A stretch of DNA of 64,000 nucleotides, from positions 1 to 64,000 of the forward strand of contig JBIQIB010000004.1 in NCBI GenBank assembly GCA_044508265.1. Direction: 5' to 3'. Both the position numbers and the translations under genes were made by a program. This document shows, in pieces, positions 48,185-58,308 of the stretch; the first letter of the stretch is position 1; each line of letters begins with the position of its first letter. Under the pieces are notes generated by a model that worked only from the letters and a program-made list of their open reading frames with translations, did no database searches and had not been told where the DNA came from. Origin of the DNA: JAEZDP01 sp044508265. GTDB taxonomy: Bacteria; Acidobacteriota; Vicinamibacteria; Vicinamibacterales; Vicinamibacteraceae.

Positions 48185-49480
48185 ATGTTGCAAGCCTCCC
48201 CTGAACGTATAGCCAGTGACCTCCGACACCTCGTCGACGACATAGGCATCCGCCTCGCCGGTACCGCGGGAGAGCGCGCCGCCGCAGACTTCGTGATGGC
48301 GTGCGGACGCGATCTCGGTGCGGAGACCTGGGACGAGACGTTCCCGGTGCAGCAGCGCGACGTCACGTCCGAGGAGCTCGAGGTGCTCGTCGACGGCAGC
48401 TGGCGCGCCTTCCCCTGCTCCCTGTTCAGCAGCACACCCGGCACGGACGGCGAGTGGCGTACCGCCGGCATCGTGCGGCTGGTGCCGACCGACTACCAGC
48501 GCGACGACCTGTCGCATCTCAAGGGAAAGGCCGTCATCCATCTCGGCTGCCACATCGAGTCACGTGATGCGTACCGGCGCCTCATGGCGGCGGAACCCGC
48601 CTTCCTGCTGATGGTCGACACGCGCTACCCCGGGGCGACGCCGCTGGCCGACGGCATGTTCCCTGCGTATACGAAAGCCATCGGCGCCGTACCGACGCTG
48701 AACGTCGCGTACCAGGACGCGTGGCAGTGGATCGAGCGTGGCGCGACGGAGGCGCGGTGCCGGGTGGTCGGCGGCATGGTCCCGTCGACGTCGCAGAACG
48801 TCGTCATCGAGCTGCCGGGCACGGACCTGTCCGACGAGATCGTGTATGCGAGCGCGCATCACGACACGCAGGCGGGGTCACCGGGAGCCGACGACAACGG
48901 GACCGGCGTGGTGGGCGTCATGGAGCTGGCGCGCCTGCTGCAGCCGCGGTCGCGCCGGCGCACCATTCGGCTGATCTCGTTCGGCGCCGAGGAGCAGCTG
49001 TCGGTAGGTTCCGCCGCCTATGTGCGGGCGCATCGCGAGGAGGTGTCGCGCCGCGGGCGTCTGATGTACAACCTCGACAGCTTCGGCTCGCACTTGGGCT
49101 GGCTCCAGCTGTACATGAACGGGCACGCAGACCTCGAGCCAGCGTTCCGACAGTATTTCCGCGCCGCCGACCTCTACTACCAGACAGTGACCTCGGTCGT
49201 CCCGTACGCCGACCACTTCCCGTTCGTCGCCGCCGGTGTCGCCGGCCTGTTTCACTACAGGGTCAACTGCGATGCCGGACGGTTCTTCCATCATCGTCCT
49301 GACGACGACCTGAGCCGCGTGTCGGCTGAAGTGGTGGCGCGCGACGTCTCCGCGGTGGCATCGTTCCTCGACGCGGCGGCAACGGCCGACGTGCTGCCGT
49401 TCACGCCGGGAATCCCGGAGGAGCAGCGTGCGGCCGTCGATGCCTGCTGGTCGGATCTGTTCGGCGGATGGCAGCCGTAG
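48185..49480 (+). CDS. M28-family metallopeptidase (aminopeptidase-like)
   Basis: The 431-aa product has the co-catalytic zinc motifs of M28. These are YASAHHDTQAGSPGADDNGTGVVGVME (His and Asp), FGAEEQLSVGSAAYV (the Glu pair) and a downstream HYRVNCDAGRFFHHRPDDDL. The N-terminal part (LRHLVDDIGIRLAGTAGERAAADFV) is the family lid. No signal peptide is seen, so it appears cytoplasmic. It follows the exporter genes with a separate promoter-like box. It hydrolyses peptides or related amides; specificity unknown. Confidence 0.85.
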   Translation: MLQASPERIASDLRHLVDDIGIRLAGTAGERAAADFVMACGRDLGAETWDETFPVQQRDVTSEELEVLVDGSWRAFPCSLFSSTPGTDGEWRTAGIVRLVPTDYQRDDLSHLKGKAVIHLGCHIESRDAYRRLMAAEPAFLLMVDTRYPGATPLADGMFPAYTKAIGAVPTLNVAYQDAWQWIERGATEARCRVVGGMVPSTSQNVVIELPGTDLSDEIVYASAHHDTQAGSPGADDNGTGVVGVMELARLLQPRSRRRTIRLISFGAEEQLSVGSAAYVRAHREEVSRRGRLMYNLDSFGSHLGWLQLYMNGHADLEPAFRQYFRAADLYYQTVTSVVPYADHFPFVAAGVAGLFHYRVNCDAGRFFHHRPDDDLSRVSAEVVARDVSAVASFLDAAATADVLPFTPGIPEEQRAAVDACWSDLFGGWQP

Positions 49481-49504
49481 CAGTTTCTGCATCGTTTGGA
49501 AGCG

Positions 49505-49573
49505 GAGACCTGACCCCGAATGTCACCAAATCGAGACCTGACCCCGAGGGCGGCAGGATTGAGACCTGACCCC
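49505..49573. repeat. Three GAGACCTGACCCC copies at exact 28-bp spacing
   Basis: The 13-mer starts at 49505, 49533 and 49561, each 28 bp apart, while the 15-bp stretches between differ. Copies 2 and 3 lie inside the predicted start of the M61 peptidase gene. The 13-mer resembles a dispersed motif I recall from many soil-bacterial genomes, possibly REP-related; this is unverified. Confidence 0.75.
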
Positions 49574-51434
49574 AGACTGCTGGCGCTCCTGCTGGTGTTC
49601 GCGCTTGCCGTTGCGGCGGCGGCGCAGCCCGTGGAGTACACGCTGACGTTCCCCGCGCCGCAGGAACGCTGGATGCAGGTGGAGGTGCGCTTCCCGGCGT
49701 CGCCGGGCGAGGCACTCGAGATGCGCATGAGCCGCTCGTCGCCGGGCCGGTACGCTACCCACGAGTTCGGCAAGAACCTGTACGCGCTCGAGGCACGCGG
49801 CGGCGACGGCCGCCGTCTCGACGTGACGACGGTGCGGCCGGACGTGTGGCGCGTGACACCGACGGACGCCAGCGTGACGGTGTCGTACCGCCTCTTCGGC
49901 GATCGCGTGGACGGCACCTACTTCGCCGTGGACGAGACGCATGCCCACATCAACGCCCCGGCGGTGTACCTGTGGGCACCGGCGCTCGCCGACCGCGAGT
50001 CGCGCGTCCGCCTGGTTGCGCCTGACGGCCTGTCGTGGCGTGCCTACACGCAGCTGTTCCCGGTGACGGGTGACGCCGGGCCCGGCGAGGTGTTCTCCGC
50101 GCCGAACCTCCAGTACCTGATGGACTCGCCCATCGAGTTCAGCGACGCGCACGTGCGGTCGTTCCAGGTACCGGCTCGCGACGGCGGGCCGGCGGCCACG
50201 ATCCGCGTGGTGGTACACCACCTCGGCACCGAAGCGCAGGTCGCCGCGTTCGCGGCCGACATCGAGAAGCTCGTACTGGCACAGCGCGACGTCTTCGGCG
50301 AGCTGCCGGCGTTCGACGCCGGCACGTACACGTTCCTGATGGACTACCTGCCCTGGGCACGGGGCGACGGCATGGAGCATCGCAACAGCACCGTCTGCAC
50401 GCTGCCGGTGGGCTTCGACAATGGCCACCAGCGCCACCTCGGCACCGTGTCGCACGAGTTCTTCCACATCTGGAACGTCGAGCGCATCAGGCCCGCCTCG
50501 CTCGAGCCGTTCGACTACACGCAGGCGAACATGACCGAGGCGCTGTGGCTGGCCGAGGGGTTCACGAGCTACTACGGCGAGCTCACCCTGCGCCGCGCCG
50601 GCCTCACCGACGACGCCCGATGGCTCAACGCCGCGTCGATGTACGCCAACGAGGCGCTCAACGCGCCGGGCGTCCGGCTGCGGTCCGCCGTCGAGATGAG
50701 CCGGCTCGCGCCGTTCGTCGATGCCGCCGTGTATGTCGATCGCACGAACTGGGAGAACACCTACCTCTCGTACTACATGCACGGCGCGTCGATCGCGCTG
50801 GGCCTCGACCTCACGCTGCGGACGCGGTCCGATGGACAGGTCACGCTGGACGACTACATGCGGGTGCTCTGGCGCGAATTCGGTGTGGTGCCGGGCAGCG
50901 CACCGGGCTACGTTGGACGGCCCTACACGATGGACGACCTGCGCGCCGCACTCGCCACCGCGAGCGGCGACGCCGCGTTCGCGGCGGAGTTCTTCGACAG
51001 GCACGTCGAAGGGCGCGAACCGCTCGACTTCCCGGCCCTCTTCGAGGCGGCGGGTCTGTCGTTCAGTCCGCGCACGAAGGAGCCCTACGTGGGGTACGTC
51101 TCGATCGAGACCGTCGCCGGTCGGCCGACGGTGGCCAGCACGACGTTCGCGGGCACGCCCGTCTACGACGCAGGCCTGCATCGCGACGCGGAGATCGTCT
51201 CCCTCGGCGGCAGGCCGGTACGCGATCAGGCGGAATGGGACGCCATCGTGGGCAGGGCCACTCCGGGGGCAACGCTGGATCTCGTCTTCGTGTCGCGCGG
51301 CCGCGAGCGCCGCGCCACGCTCGACGTCACGGGCAATCCGCGCCGCACGCTCGTGCCGCTCGAGAGGACGGGAGGCACGATCTCCGAACGCCAGCGCACC
51401 CTTCGCGACGCCTGGATGGACGGCGTCGCCGTGA

Positions 51435-51451
<17 letters not shown>
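49520..51451 (+). CDS. M61-family glycyl aminopeptidase-like protein with PDZ domain
   Basis: The 643-aa product has a signal peptide (LLALLLVFALAVAAAAQ) and an N-terminal beta domain. A gluzincin catalytic core carries HEFFHIWNVERIRP, with downstream Glu in WLAEGFTSYYGEL. A C-terminal PDZ domain (about 515-615; TFAGTPVYDAGLHRDAEIVSLGGRPV) follows. This is the M61 layout. The ATG at 49520 would put 22 residues encoded by the 28-bp repeats before the signal peptide. TTG at 49559 (MRPDPRLLALLLVF) is a more natural start. The 3' end overlaps pruA tail to tail by 17 bp. Confidence 0.85.
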
Positions 51452-53081
<1,630 letters not shown>

Positions 53082-53091
53082 GGTCGGGGCC

Positions 53092-53097
53092 AGTGTA
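53092..53097 (-). promoter_or_regulatory. Putative -10 box (TACACT) for pruA
   Basis: On the minus strand TACACT lies 10 nt before the pruA ATG at 53081, implying a leader of only about 4 nt. No ribosome binding site fits between. Confidence 0.4.
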
Positions 53098-53237
53098 GAT
53101 CGGAGATGCGACGCCGCGGAGTGGCGGCGGGAATGCTGAAGGCATGTCGGCGCAACCGGCCGGCGCGCGCTTGCCCTCCGCGTGGCGGCGCCGTTATCCT
53201 CGCGGCACTTCGTCCAGTACCGTCAAAGGAGACAGCC

Positions 53238-53723
53238 GTGACCAGCACGTCAAGTGATTCCTCGCGTCGTTCGATCTTCAAGTCCCTTGCCGCCGCCACC
53301 GCCGCCTTCGCGACGGGCGTCTTCGGCGCGTCCCGCAAGGCCGAGGCGGCTCCCGCGGGCATCGTCACGATCCCCGATCCCGCGCAGCAGGCGGCGGCCA
53401 AGGGTCCGCTGTTCTCGGGCGCCAAGGTCCACAACGGGCTCGTGTACATCGCCGGCAAGGGCTACCACGAGCCGGGCGACATCACGCTGCACACGACGAA
53501 GGTGCTCGACGCCGTCGAGGCCGAACTGAAGAAGGCCGGCTCGTCGATGGACAAGGTCCTCAAGGTGAACGTGTATCTCGCGGACCTCGCCGATTACGAG
53601 GCGATGAACGCGGCCTACCGTGGCCGCTTCGGTGACAACCCGCCCGTGCGCACCACCGTCGCCTGCTATGGCGGCGTTCCTGGCCGCTCGCTGGTGGAGA
53701 TCGACTGCATCGCGGCCCTGTAG
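53238..53723 (+). CDS. Tat-exported RidA-family protein
   Basis: The 161-aa product has a twin-arginine signal (SSRRSIFKSLAAATAAFATG) and one RidA/YjgF domain (about 50-160; NGLVYIAGKGYHEPGDITLHTTKVLDAVEAEL). It contains MDKVLKVNVYLADLADYEAMNAAY and the active-site region PVRTTVACYGGVPGRSLVEIDCIA with the conserved Arg. RidA hydrolyses reactive enamines/imines. Export by Tat means a folded RidA in the periplasm. The GTG start at 53238 is supported by AAAGGAG 6 nt upstream; the longer frame lies antisense to pruA. Confidence 0.88.
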   Translation: MTSTSSDSSRRSIFKSLAAATAAFATGVFGASRKAEAAPAGIVTIPDPAQQAAAKGPLFSGAKVHNGLVYIAGKGYHEPGDITLHTTKVLDAVEAELKKAGSSMDKVLKVNVYLADLADYEAMNAAYRGRFGDNPPVRTTVACYGGVPGRSLVEIDCIAAL

Positions 53724-53758
53724 CTGCAGCGGCACACCGCCGCACCCGCACGAGTGGC

Positions 53759-55051
53759 TCAGTGGCCCCTCGTGCGGTCCCACCTGGGATCGCCGCCACG
53801 CGCGTCAGGAGGCAGCGACTCCCAGGGATCGGCAATCAGGCCGTTCAAGTCGTAGACGACCTTGCCGTCACGTACCGTGAGCTCGCAGTCGATGCGCTGC
53901 GTGCTCGGGATGAGGCCGCCCGCGGGATCCGCGTAGCCGAACCTGCCCTGCGCGATCCGCAGCACCGCGACGTCGGCAGGCGCCCCCACGCCGAGGTGGC
54001 CGAGGTCGGCCCGCTTGATCTGCATGGCCGGGTTCGTCGTGGACATCCGCACCACGTCCTCGAACGGCACGCCCATCGCGACGACCTTGCTCATCAGGTT
54101 CGTCATGCTCTTCATGGCGGAGTTCATGCTGCTGGTGTGCAGGTCCGTCGAGATCGAGTCGGGCACGAACCCCGCCTTGATGAGCGGCACGGCCGTGGCG
54201 TAGCGGAAGCTGGCGCCGCCGTGGCCGACGTCGAACAGCACGCCGCGCTTGCGGCCTTCGAGCATGGCGGCGCTGGGGCCGCCGGTCTGCTCGTCCTGCT
54301 CGCCGCGGCGCCCGCCATACATGTGCGTGTAGATGTCGCCGGCCTTGAAGTGCTCGGTGAAGAGCGTCATCAGCGTGCGGCCGGCGCGCATGTTGCCGCC
54401 GAAGTCCACCATGACCGGGATGTCGAGCTTCCGCCCGACCTCCGCCGCGCGCTCGTAGGGAATCCAGTCGGCGCCGTTGTAGTGGGCGCTCTTGATGCCG
54501 ACGATCACGCCGGGATGGGCCTGCGCCATGCGCGCGGTGGCCTGCGCGTCCATGTCGTCGACGTTCTGCTCGATCCGGCCGGACCCCATGCCGTTGCCGA
54601 CGATGTTGAGGAAGGCCGTCACGCGCGTCTTCGATCCGTCGATGATGCGGCGCTTGAACTCGGGGAAGTTGCGCCAGCCCGACGAGCCGGCGTCGGCCAC
54701 CGTCGTGACGCAACTGCGGAGCGTGAAGCCGTCGGGGAAGACGCTCCAGTCGCCTCCTGCGTAGTCGTCGGTCTTCTCGCCAGCGAAGATGTGCACGTGG
54801 ATGTCGATGAGCCCGGGCGTCACGACGAGACCGGACGCGTCGATGCTCTTGACCGCGTGTGCCGCCGGGATGTCGGCCGCCACGGCGGCAATCCTGCCGT
54901 CCTTGATGGCGACGTCCCGGACGGCGTCGACGCCGTTGCGCGGGTCGAGCACACGGCCGCCCTTGATCAGGAAGTCGTAGTCGGGGCTGCCCTGCGCCGA
55001 CAGTGCCGCCGTCAGCGCAAGGATCGTGAGGGTGACTGCTCCACGTGTCAT
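53759..55051 (-). CDS. Exported amidohydrolase/deacetylase (EF_0837-like)
   Basis: The 430-aa product has a short signal peptide (TLTILALTAALSAQG), then a composite-domain amidohydrolase. It has KGGRVLDPRNGVDAVRDVAI, metal motif TPGLIDIHVHIF, GVIVGIKSAHYNGADW (carbamylated-Lys region), FDVGHGGASF (His) and DSISTDLHTSS (Asp). This pattern fits the EF_0837/AHA_3915 family, related to dihydroorotase and D-aminoacylases. In some bacteria such genes sit beside a SelA-like PLP gene, as also seen about 5.5 kb away here. It converges with the Tat-RidA gene. Confidence 0.86.
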   Translation of the reverse strand: MTRGAVTLTILALTAALSAQGSPDYDFLIKGGRVLDPRNGVDAVRDVAIKDGRIAAVAADIPAAHAVKSIDASGLVVTPGLIDIHVHIFAGEKTDDYAGGDWSVFPDGFTLRSCVTTVADAGSSGWRNFPEFKRRIIDGSKTRVTAFLNIVGNGMGSGRIEQNVDDMDAQATARMAQAHPGVIVGIKSAHYNGADWIPYERAAEVGRKLDIPVMVDFGGNMRAGRTLMTLFTEHFKAGDIYTHMYGGRRGEQDEQTGGPSAAMLEGRKRGVLFDVGHGGASFRYATAVPLIKAGFVPDSISTDLHTSSMNSAMKSMTNLMSKVVAMGVPFEDVVRMSTTNPAMQIKRADLGHLGVGAPADVAVLRIAQGRFGYADPAGGLIPSTQRIDCELTVRDGKVVYDLNGLIADPWESLPPDARGGDPRWDRTRGH

Positions 55052-55166
55052 CGATGTCCTCGCCTGCCGCAGCGCGCCCGGCCGGGAGGTCCGTCTCGGC
55101 GCGCCACGCGACGCGTCGGATAGACTGGCCTCCTGAAGTCGACGCGACGTCCTGGCCCGTGCGGAG

Positions 55167-56231
55167 ATGCCGCACTGTATGCGCCGGCATGGCCCGCGTC
55201 AAGGACTAGTGCCATTGGCGAAGCCCCCGTTCCTCCGACTCTTCAGCAGCCTGGCCGGTGACCGGCGCGCCGTCGAGTCCGTCGTCCCGCGGCGGACCTT
55301 CGACGACGTCATCCTCCCGCCGGCGACGAGGCGCGCGCTGGACCAGGCGTTGACACAGGTCACCAGCCACGGGCTGATCTTCGACGACTGGGGCCTGGGG
55401 CAGCGGCATCCGACGGGGATGGCCGTCGCGTTCAACTTCGCCGGCCCGTCGGGCACCGGCAAGACGATCTGCGCCGAGGCGATTGCGCACGCACTCGGGC
55501 GCCGGCTGCTGGTCGTGCGGTATGCCGAGCTCGAGTCGATGTGGATGGGCGAGACGCCGAAGAACGTCACCAGCGTCTTCAGGCTCGCGCTCGAGGAGAA
55601 CGCGGTCCTCTTCTTCGACGAAGCCGACGCCATCGCGACGCGACGCAGCGCGTCGCTCGACCGGGCGATCGACCGCGAGAGCAACACCGTGGTGAACGTG
55701 CTGCTGCAGGAGCTCGAGCGCTTCAACGGCGTCGTCATCTTCGCGACCAACCTCGCGTCGAACTTCGACCCGGCCTTCGAGCGGCGGCTGCGGACGCACG
55801 TGCTGTTCGAACGCCCGGGCCCTGAAGAACGCGAGCAGATCTGGCGCGTGCAGATGCACCCGACGCGCACGCCGCTCGCCGGCGACGTCGACTTCCGCGC
55901 CCTCGCCCTGAAATATGACGCGACGGGCGGCGAGATCCGTAACGCCGTGCTGAAGGCCGCGCTGGCCGCCGCGTCGGAGCCCGGCGACGACGCCGCGAAG
56001 ACGATCCGGCAGCGGCACCTCGAGGACGGCGTCAGGGAGGTGCTCGAAGGCCGGCGCGTGATGCGTCAGTCACTGATCGCCGGATCGGACGAGCCCCATG
56101 CCGACGGCGCGATCGAGGCGATCGACCGGCTCCATGCGACGCTGAGCCGCGGGCTTCTCATCGTCGGCGCGCTCGGCGTCCTGTCCCTGATCCTGGCCAG
56201 TGTGGCGCTGGCCGTCGCCCTGCTGCGCTGA
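55167..56231 (+). CDS. AAA+ ATPase with C-terminal membrane helix
   Basis: The 354-aa product is a single AAA+ module: FNFAGPSGTGKTICAEAIAHALG (Walker A), VLFFDEADAIATRR (Walker B), sensor-1 region VIFATNLASNFDPAFERRL (with Arg finger candidate). A C-terminal helical lid and one membrane helix follow (about 325-350, LLIVGALGVLSLILASVAL), with almost nothing after it. The ATG at 55167 is the longest start; GTG 55209 or TTG 55215 (MAKPPFLRLFSSLAG, 9 nt after AAGGA) looks more natural. The role is unknown; a membrane-tethered unfoldase or remodelling factor is possible. Confidence 0.85.
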   Translation: MPHCMRRHGPRQGLVPLAKPPFLRLFSSLAGDRRAVESVVPRRTFDDVILPPATRRALDQALTQVTSHGLIFDDWGLGQRHPTGMAVAFNFAGPSGTGKTICAEAIAHALGRRLLVVRYAELESMWMGETPKNVTSVFRLALEENAVLFFDEADAIATRRSASLDRAIDRESNTVVNVLLQELERFNGVVIFATNLASNFDPAFERRLRTHVLFERPGPEEREQIWRVQMHPTRTPLAGDVDFRALALKYDATGGEIRNAVLKAALAAASEPGDDAAKTIRQRHLEDGVREVLEGRRVMRQSLIAGSDEPHADGAIEAIDRLHATLSRGLLIVGALGVLSLILASVALAVALLR

Positions 56232-56315
56232 CCGGCGCGCTGACCGCCTCGAGCACTGCCTGTGGCAGCGGCCGGCGGCTCGTCGCCGTGCGGCGACTCG
56301 TGAAAGGATTACCGC

Positions 56316-57461
56316 ATGGGCAGACCGATCCCCGCGTGGGAACCGTTATCGGACGCCGTGCTCGCGGATCAGTGCGGCACGTACGACCGGATGCGCGCCG
56401 CGTGCCCGGTCGCGCGCTCACCGCGCGGCGTCACGCTCTTCAGGCACGCCGACGTCGTGGCGGCCGCGGCAGATCCACAGGCGTTCTCGTCGGCAGCCTC
56501 GGCGTTCCGCGCGGTGCCGAACACGCTCGATCCGCCTGAGCACACGAAGTTCCGAGCCGTCATCGACCCGTTCTTCACGCCGGAGCGGATGAGCGCGCTC
56601 GAGCCTCGCATCAGGGCTGTGGCCCGCGAGATCATCGGCGTGCTCCCGTCCGACGTCACCGTGGACGCCGTCACCGACATCGGCTACCGGTTCGCCGTGC
56701 GGGCGCAGGCCGAGTGGCTCGGGTGGCAGGGCATCGAGGCGGATCTCATCGCGTGGATGCGCGACAACCATGCCGCCACGCGGTCAGCGGACCGCTCGCG
56801 GACGGCCGCCGTCGCGGCGGCATTCGACGAGATGGTGTCGGCGCAGGTGCGGCGCCGTCGCGAGCTGGGCAGCGCCGCGCCGGAGGATCCGACCACCGAG
56901 CTGCTGCGAGTCACGGTGGACGGCGCGCCGCTCACCGACGGCGACATCGTGTCGATCCTCCGCAACTGGACGGCCGGCGACCTCGGATCCATGGCGGCGG
57001 CCCTCGGCGTCGTCGTCCACTTCCTGGCCACCCACCCCGACGTGCAGGACGCCCTCCGCAACGAACCCGGCGGGCTCGCCCCCGCGATCGACGAGATGCT
57101 GCGGATCGACGACCCGTTCCTCGTGAACCGCCGCGTCACGACGACAACGACGAACATCGGCGAGTTCGAGCTGGAAGCCGGCACGCGCGTGTACCTGAAC
57201 TGGACGTCGGCCAACCGCGACGAACGCGTGTTTCCCGACCCGGACGCCTACAAGCCGCAAGAGCACGCGCGGCACAACCTCGTCTACGGCACCGGCATTC
57301 ACGTCTGCCCCGGGCGACCGCTCGCGACGCTCGAACTCGTCGTGGCCGTGGAGACACTGCTGGCGCGGACGACGCAGATCACGCTGGCGCCCGACGACGG
57401 CCCGGCGCGCGAAACGTACCCCCTGGGCGGCTGGAGCCGCGTGCCGGTGCGGCTGCGCTGA
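56316..57461 (+). CDS. Cytochrome P450 with unusual I-helix
   Basis: The 381-aa P450 has the K-helix ExxR in IDEMLRIDDPF, RVTTTTTNIGEFELEAGTRVYLNW, and haem-Cys loop YGTGIHVCPGRPLA. The I-helix reads NWTAGDLGSMAAALGVVVHFLATHP, so the usual acidic residue and Thr (AGxET) are replaced by Leu-Gly. A non-standard oxygen activation or a peroxygenase-like use is possible. The ATG at 56316 is preceded by AAAGGA at 7 nt. No ferredoxin partner is adjacent. Confidence 0.92.
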   Translation: MGRPIPAWEPLSDAVLADQCGTYDRMRAACPVARSPRGVTLFRHADVVAAAADPQAFSSAASAFRAVPNTLDPPEHTKFRAVIDPFFTPERMSALEPRIRAVAREIIGVLPSDVTVDAVTDIGYRFAVRAQAEWLGWQGIEADLIAWMRDNHAATRSADRSRTAAVAAAFDEMVSAQVRRRRELGSAAPEDPTTELLRVTVDGAPLTDGDIVSILRNWTAGDLGSMAAALGVVVHFLATHPDVQDALRNEPGGLAPAIDEMLRIDDPFLVNRRVTTTTTNIGEFELEAGTRVYLNWTSANRDERVFPDPDAYKPQEHARHNLVYGTGIHVCPGRPLATLELVVAVETLLARTTQITLAPDDGPARETYPLGGWSRVPVRLR

Positions 57462-57468
57462 TCGCGGC

Positions 57469-57474
57469 TACAAT
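57469..57474 (+). promoter_or_regulatory. Putative -10 box (TACAAT) for the SDR gene
   Basis: TACAAT (5 of 6) lies 9 nt before the ATG at 57484, giving a leader of about 3 nt. Confidence 0.45.
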
Positions 57475-57483
57475 CGGTCTCCG

Positions 57484-58275
57484 ATGTCAGCCGTTCCTGT
57501 CGTGCTGGTCACGGGCGCGAGCCGCGGGCTCGGGCGAGGCATCGCCATCGAGGCCGCGTCCGAGGGTTTCTCGGTAGCCATCGGTTACGCAACGAACACT
57601 GCCGCCGCGGAAGAGACCGCTGTTCTGTGCCGGCGTGCGGCGCGAGGCGCCACGCAGACCTTCGCGCCCGTGCGGGGCGACATGGGCAGTACCGACGACC
57701 GCGCGGCGCTGCTGACCGGCGCGCTGGACTCGTTCGGCCGGCTCGATGCGCTCGTCAACAACGCGGGAATGGCGCCACGGGTGCGGGCAGACCTGACGGA
57801 GACCACCGAGGCGTCGTTCGAGGAGCTGATGCGCGTCAACCTGCAGGGACCGTTCTTCCTGACGCAGGCTGTCGCGAATCACTGGCTGACGAAGCCCTAC
57901 GCGCCGGCGCTCTCCAGCGGCTTCAAGATCGTCTTCGTGACGTCCATTTCGGCCGACACGGCCTCGCTGAACCGGGGCGAATACTGCATCTCGAAGGCGG
58001 GCCTGGCCATGGCGTCGCAGCTCTGGGCGCTGCGCCTCGCCGCTGACGGCGTCCAGGTGGTCGAGCTGCGGCCCGGCATCATGGCGACAGACATGACCGC
58101 CGGCGTGAAGGAGAAGTACGACGCGCTGATAGCCGACGGCGTCGTGCCACAGCGGCGCTGGGGGACACCGGGTGACGTGGGGCGTGCCGTTCGCTCCGTG
58201 CTCGCCGGGCACTTCGACTTCACGACCGGCGACGTGATCCACATCGACGGCGGCTTCCACATCCGCCGGCTCTAG
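57484..58275 (+). CDS. Short-chain dehydrogenase/reductase (SDR)
   Basis: The 263-aa classical SDR has TGASRGLGRG (NAD(P) binding), NNAGMAPR, catalytic Ser in VFVTSISADTAS, YCISKAG (Tyr-xxx-Lys), and PGIMATDMT. The end GDVIHIDGGFHIRRL is typical of FabG-like and sugar-linked SDRs. The substrate is unknown; the GH-like neighbour 33 bp downstream suggests carbohydrate metabolism. Confidence 0.9.
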   Translation: MSAVPVVLVTGASRGLGRGIAIEAASEGFSVAIGYATNTAAAEETAVLCRRAARGATQTFAPVRGDMGSTDDRAALLTGALDSFGRLDALVNNAGMAPRVRADLTETTEASFEELMRVNLQGPFFLTQAVANHWLTKPYAPALSSGFKIVFVTSISADTASLNRGEYCISKAGLAMASQLWALRLAADGVQVVELRPGIMATDMTAGVKEKYDALIADGVVPQRRWGTPGDVGRAVRSVLAGHFDFTTGDVIHIDGGFHIRRL

Positions 58276-58291
58276 GCGCCGGGCCGGCGCC
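58275..58291. terminator. GC hairpin after the SDR stop codon
   Basis: GGCGCC (58275-58280) and GGCGCC (58286-58291) form a 6-bp stem with a GGGCC loop, beginning at the last base of the stop codon. The perfect palindrome GAGACGTCTC (58299-58308) follows right before the next ATG, so the signal may be regulatory instead. Confidence 0.3.
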
Positions 58292-58308
58292 CGCGTACGA
58301 GACGTCTC

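Noticed and set aside
49505..49573. Possible CRISPR array
   Set aside because: There are only three 13-bp copies with 15-bp differing gaps, no cas genes and coding overlap; it is not a repeat-spacer structure.
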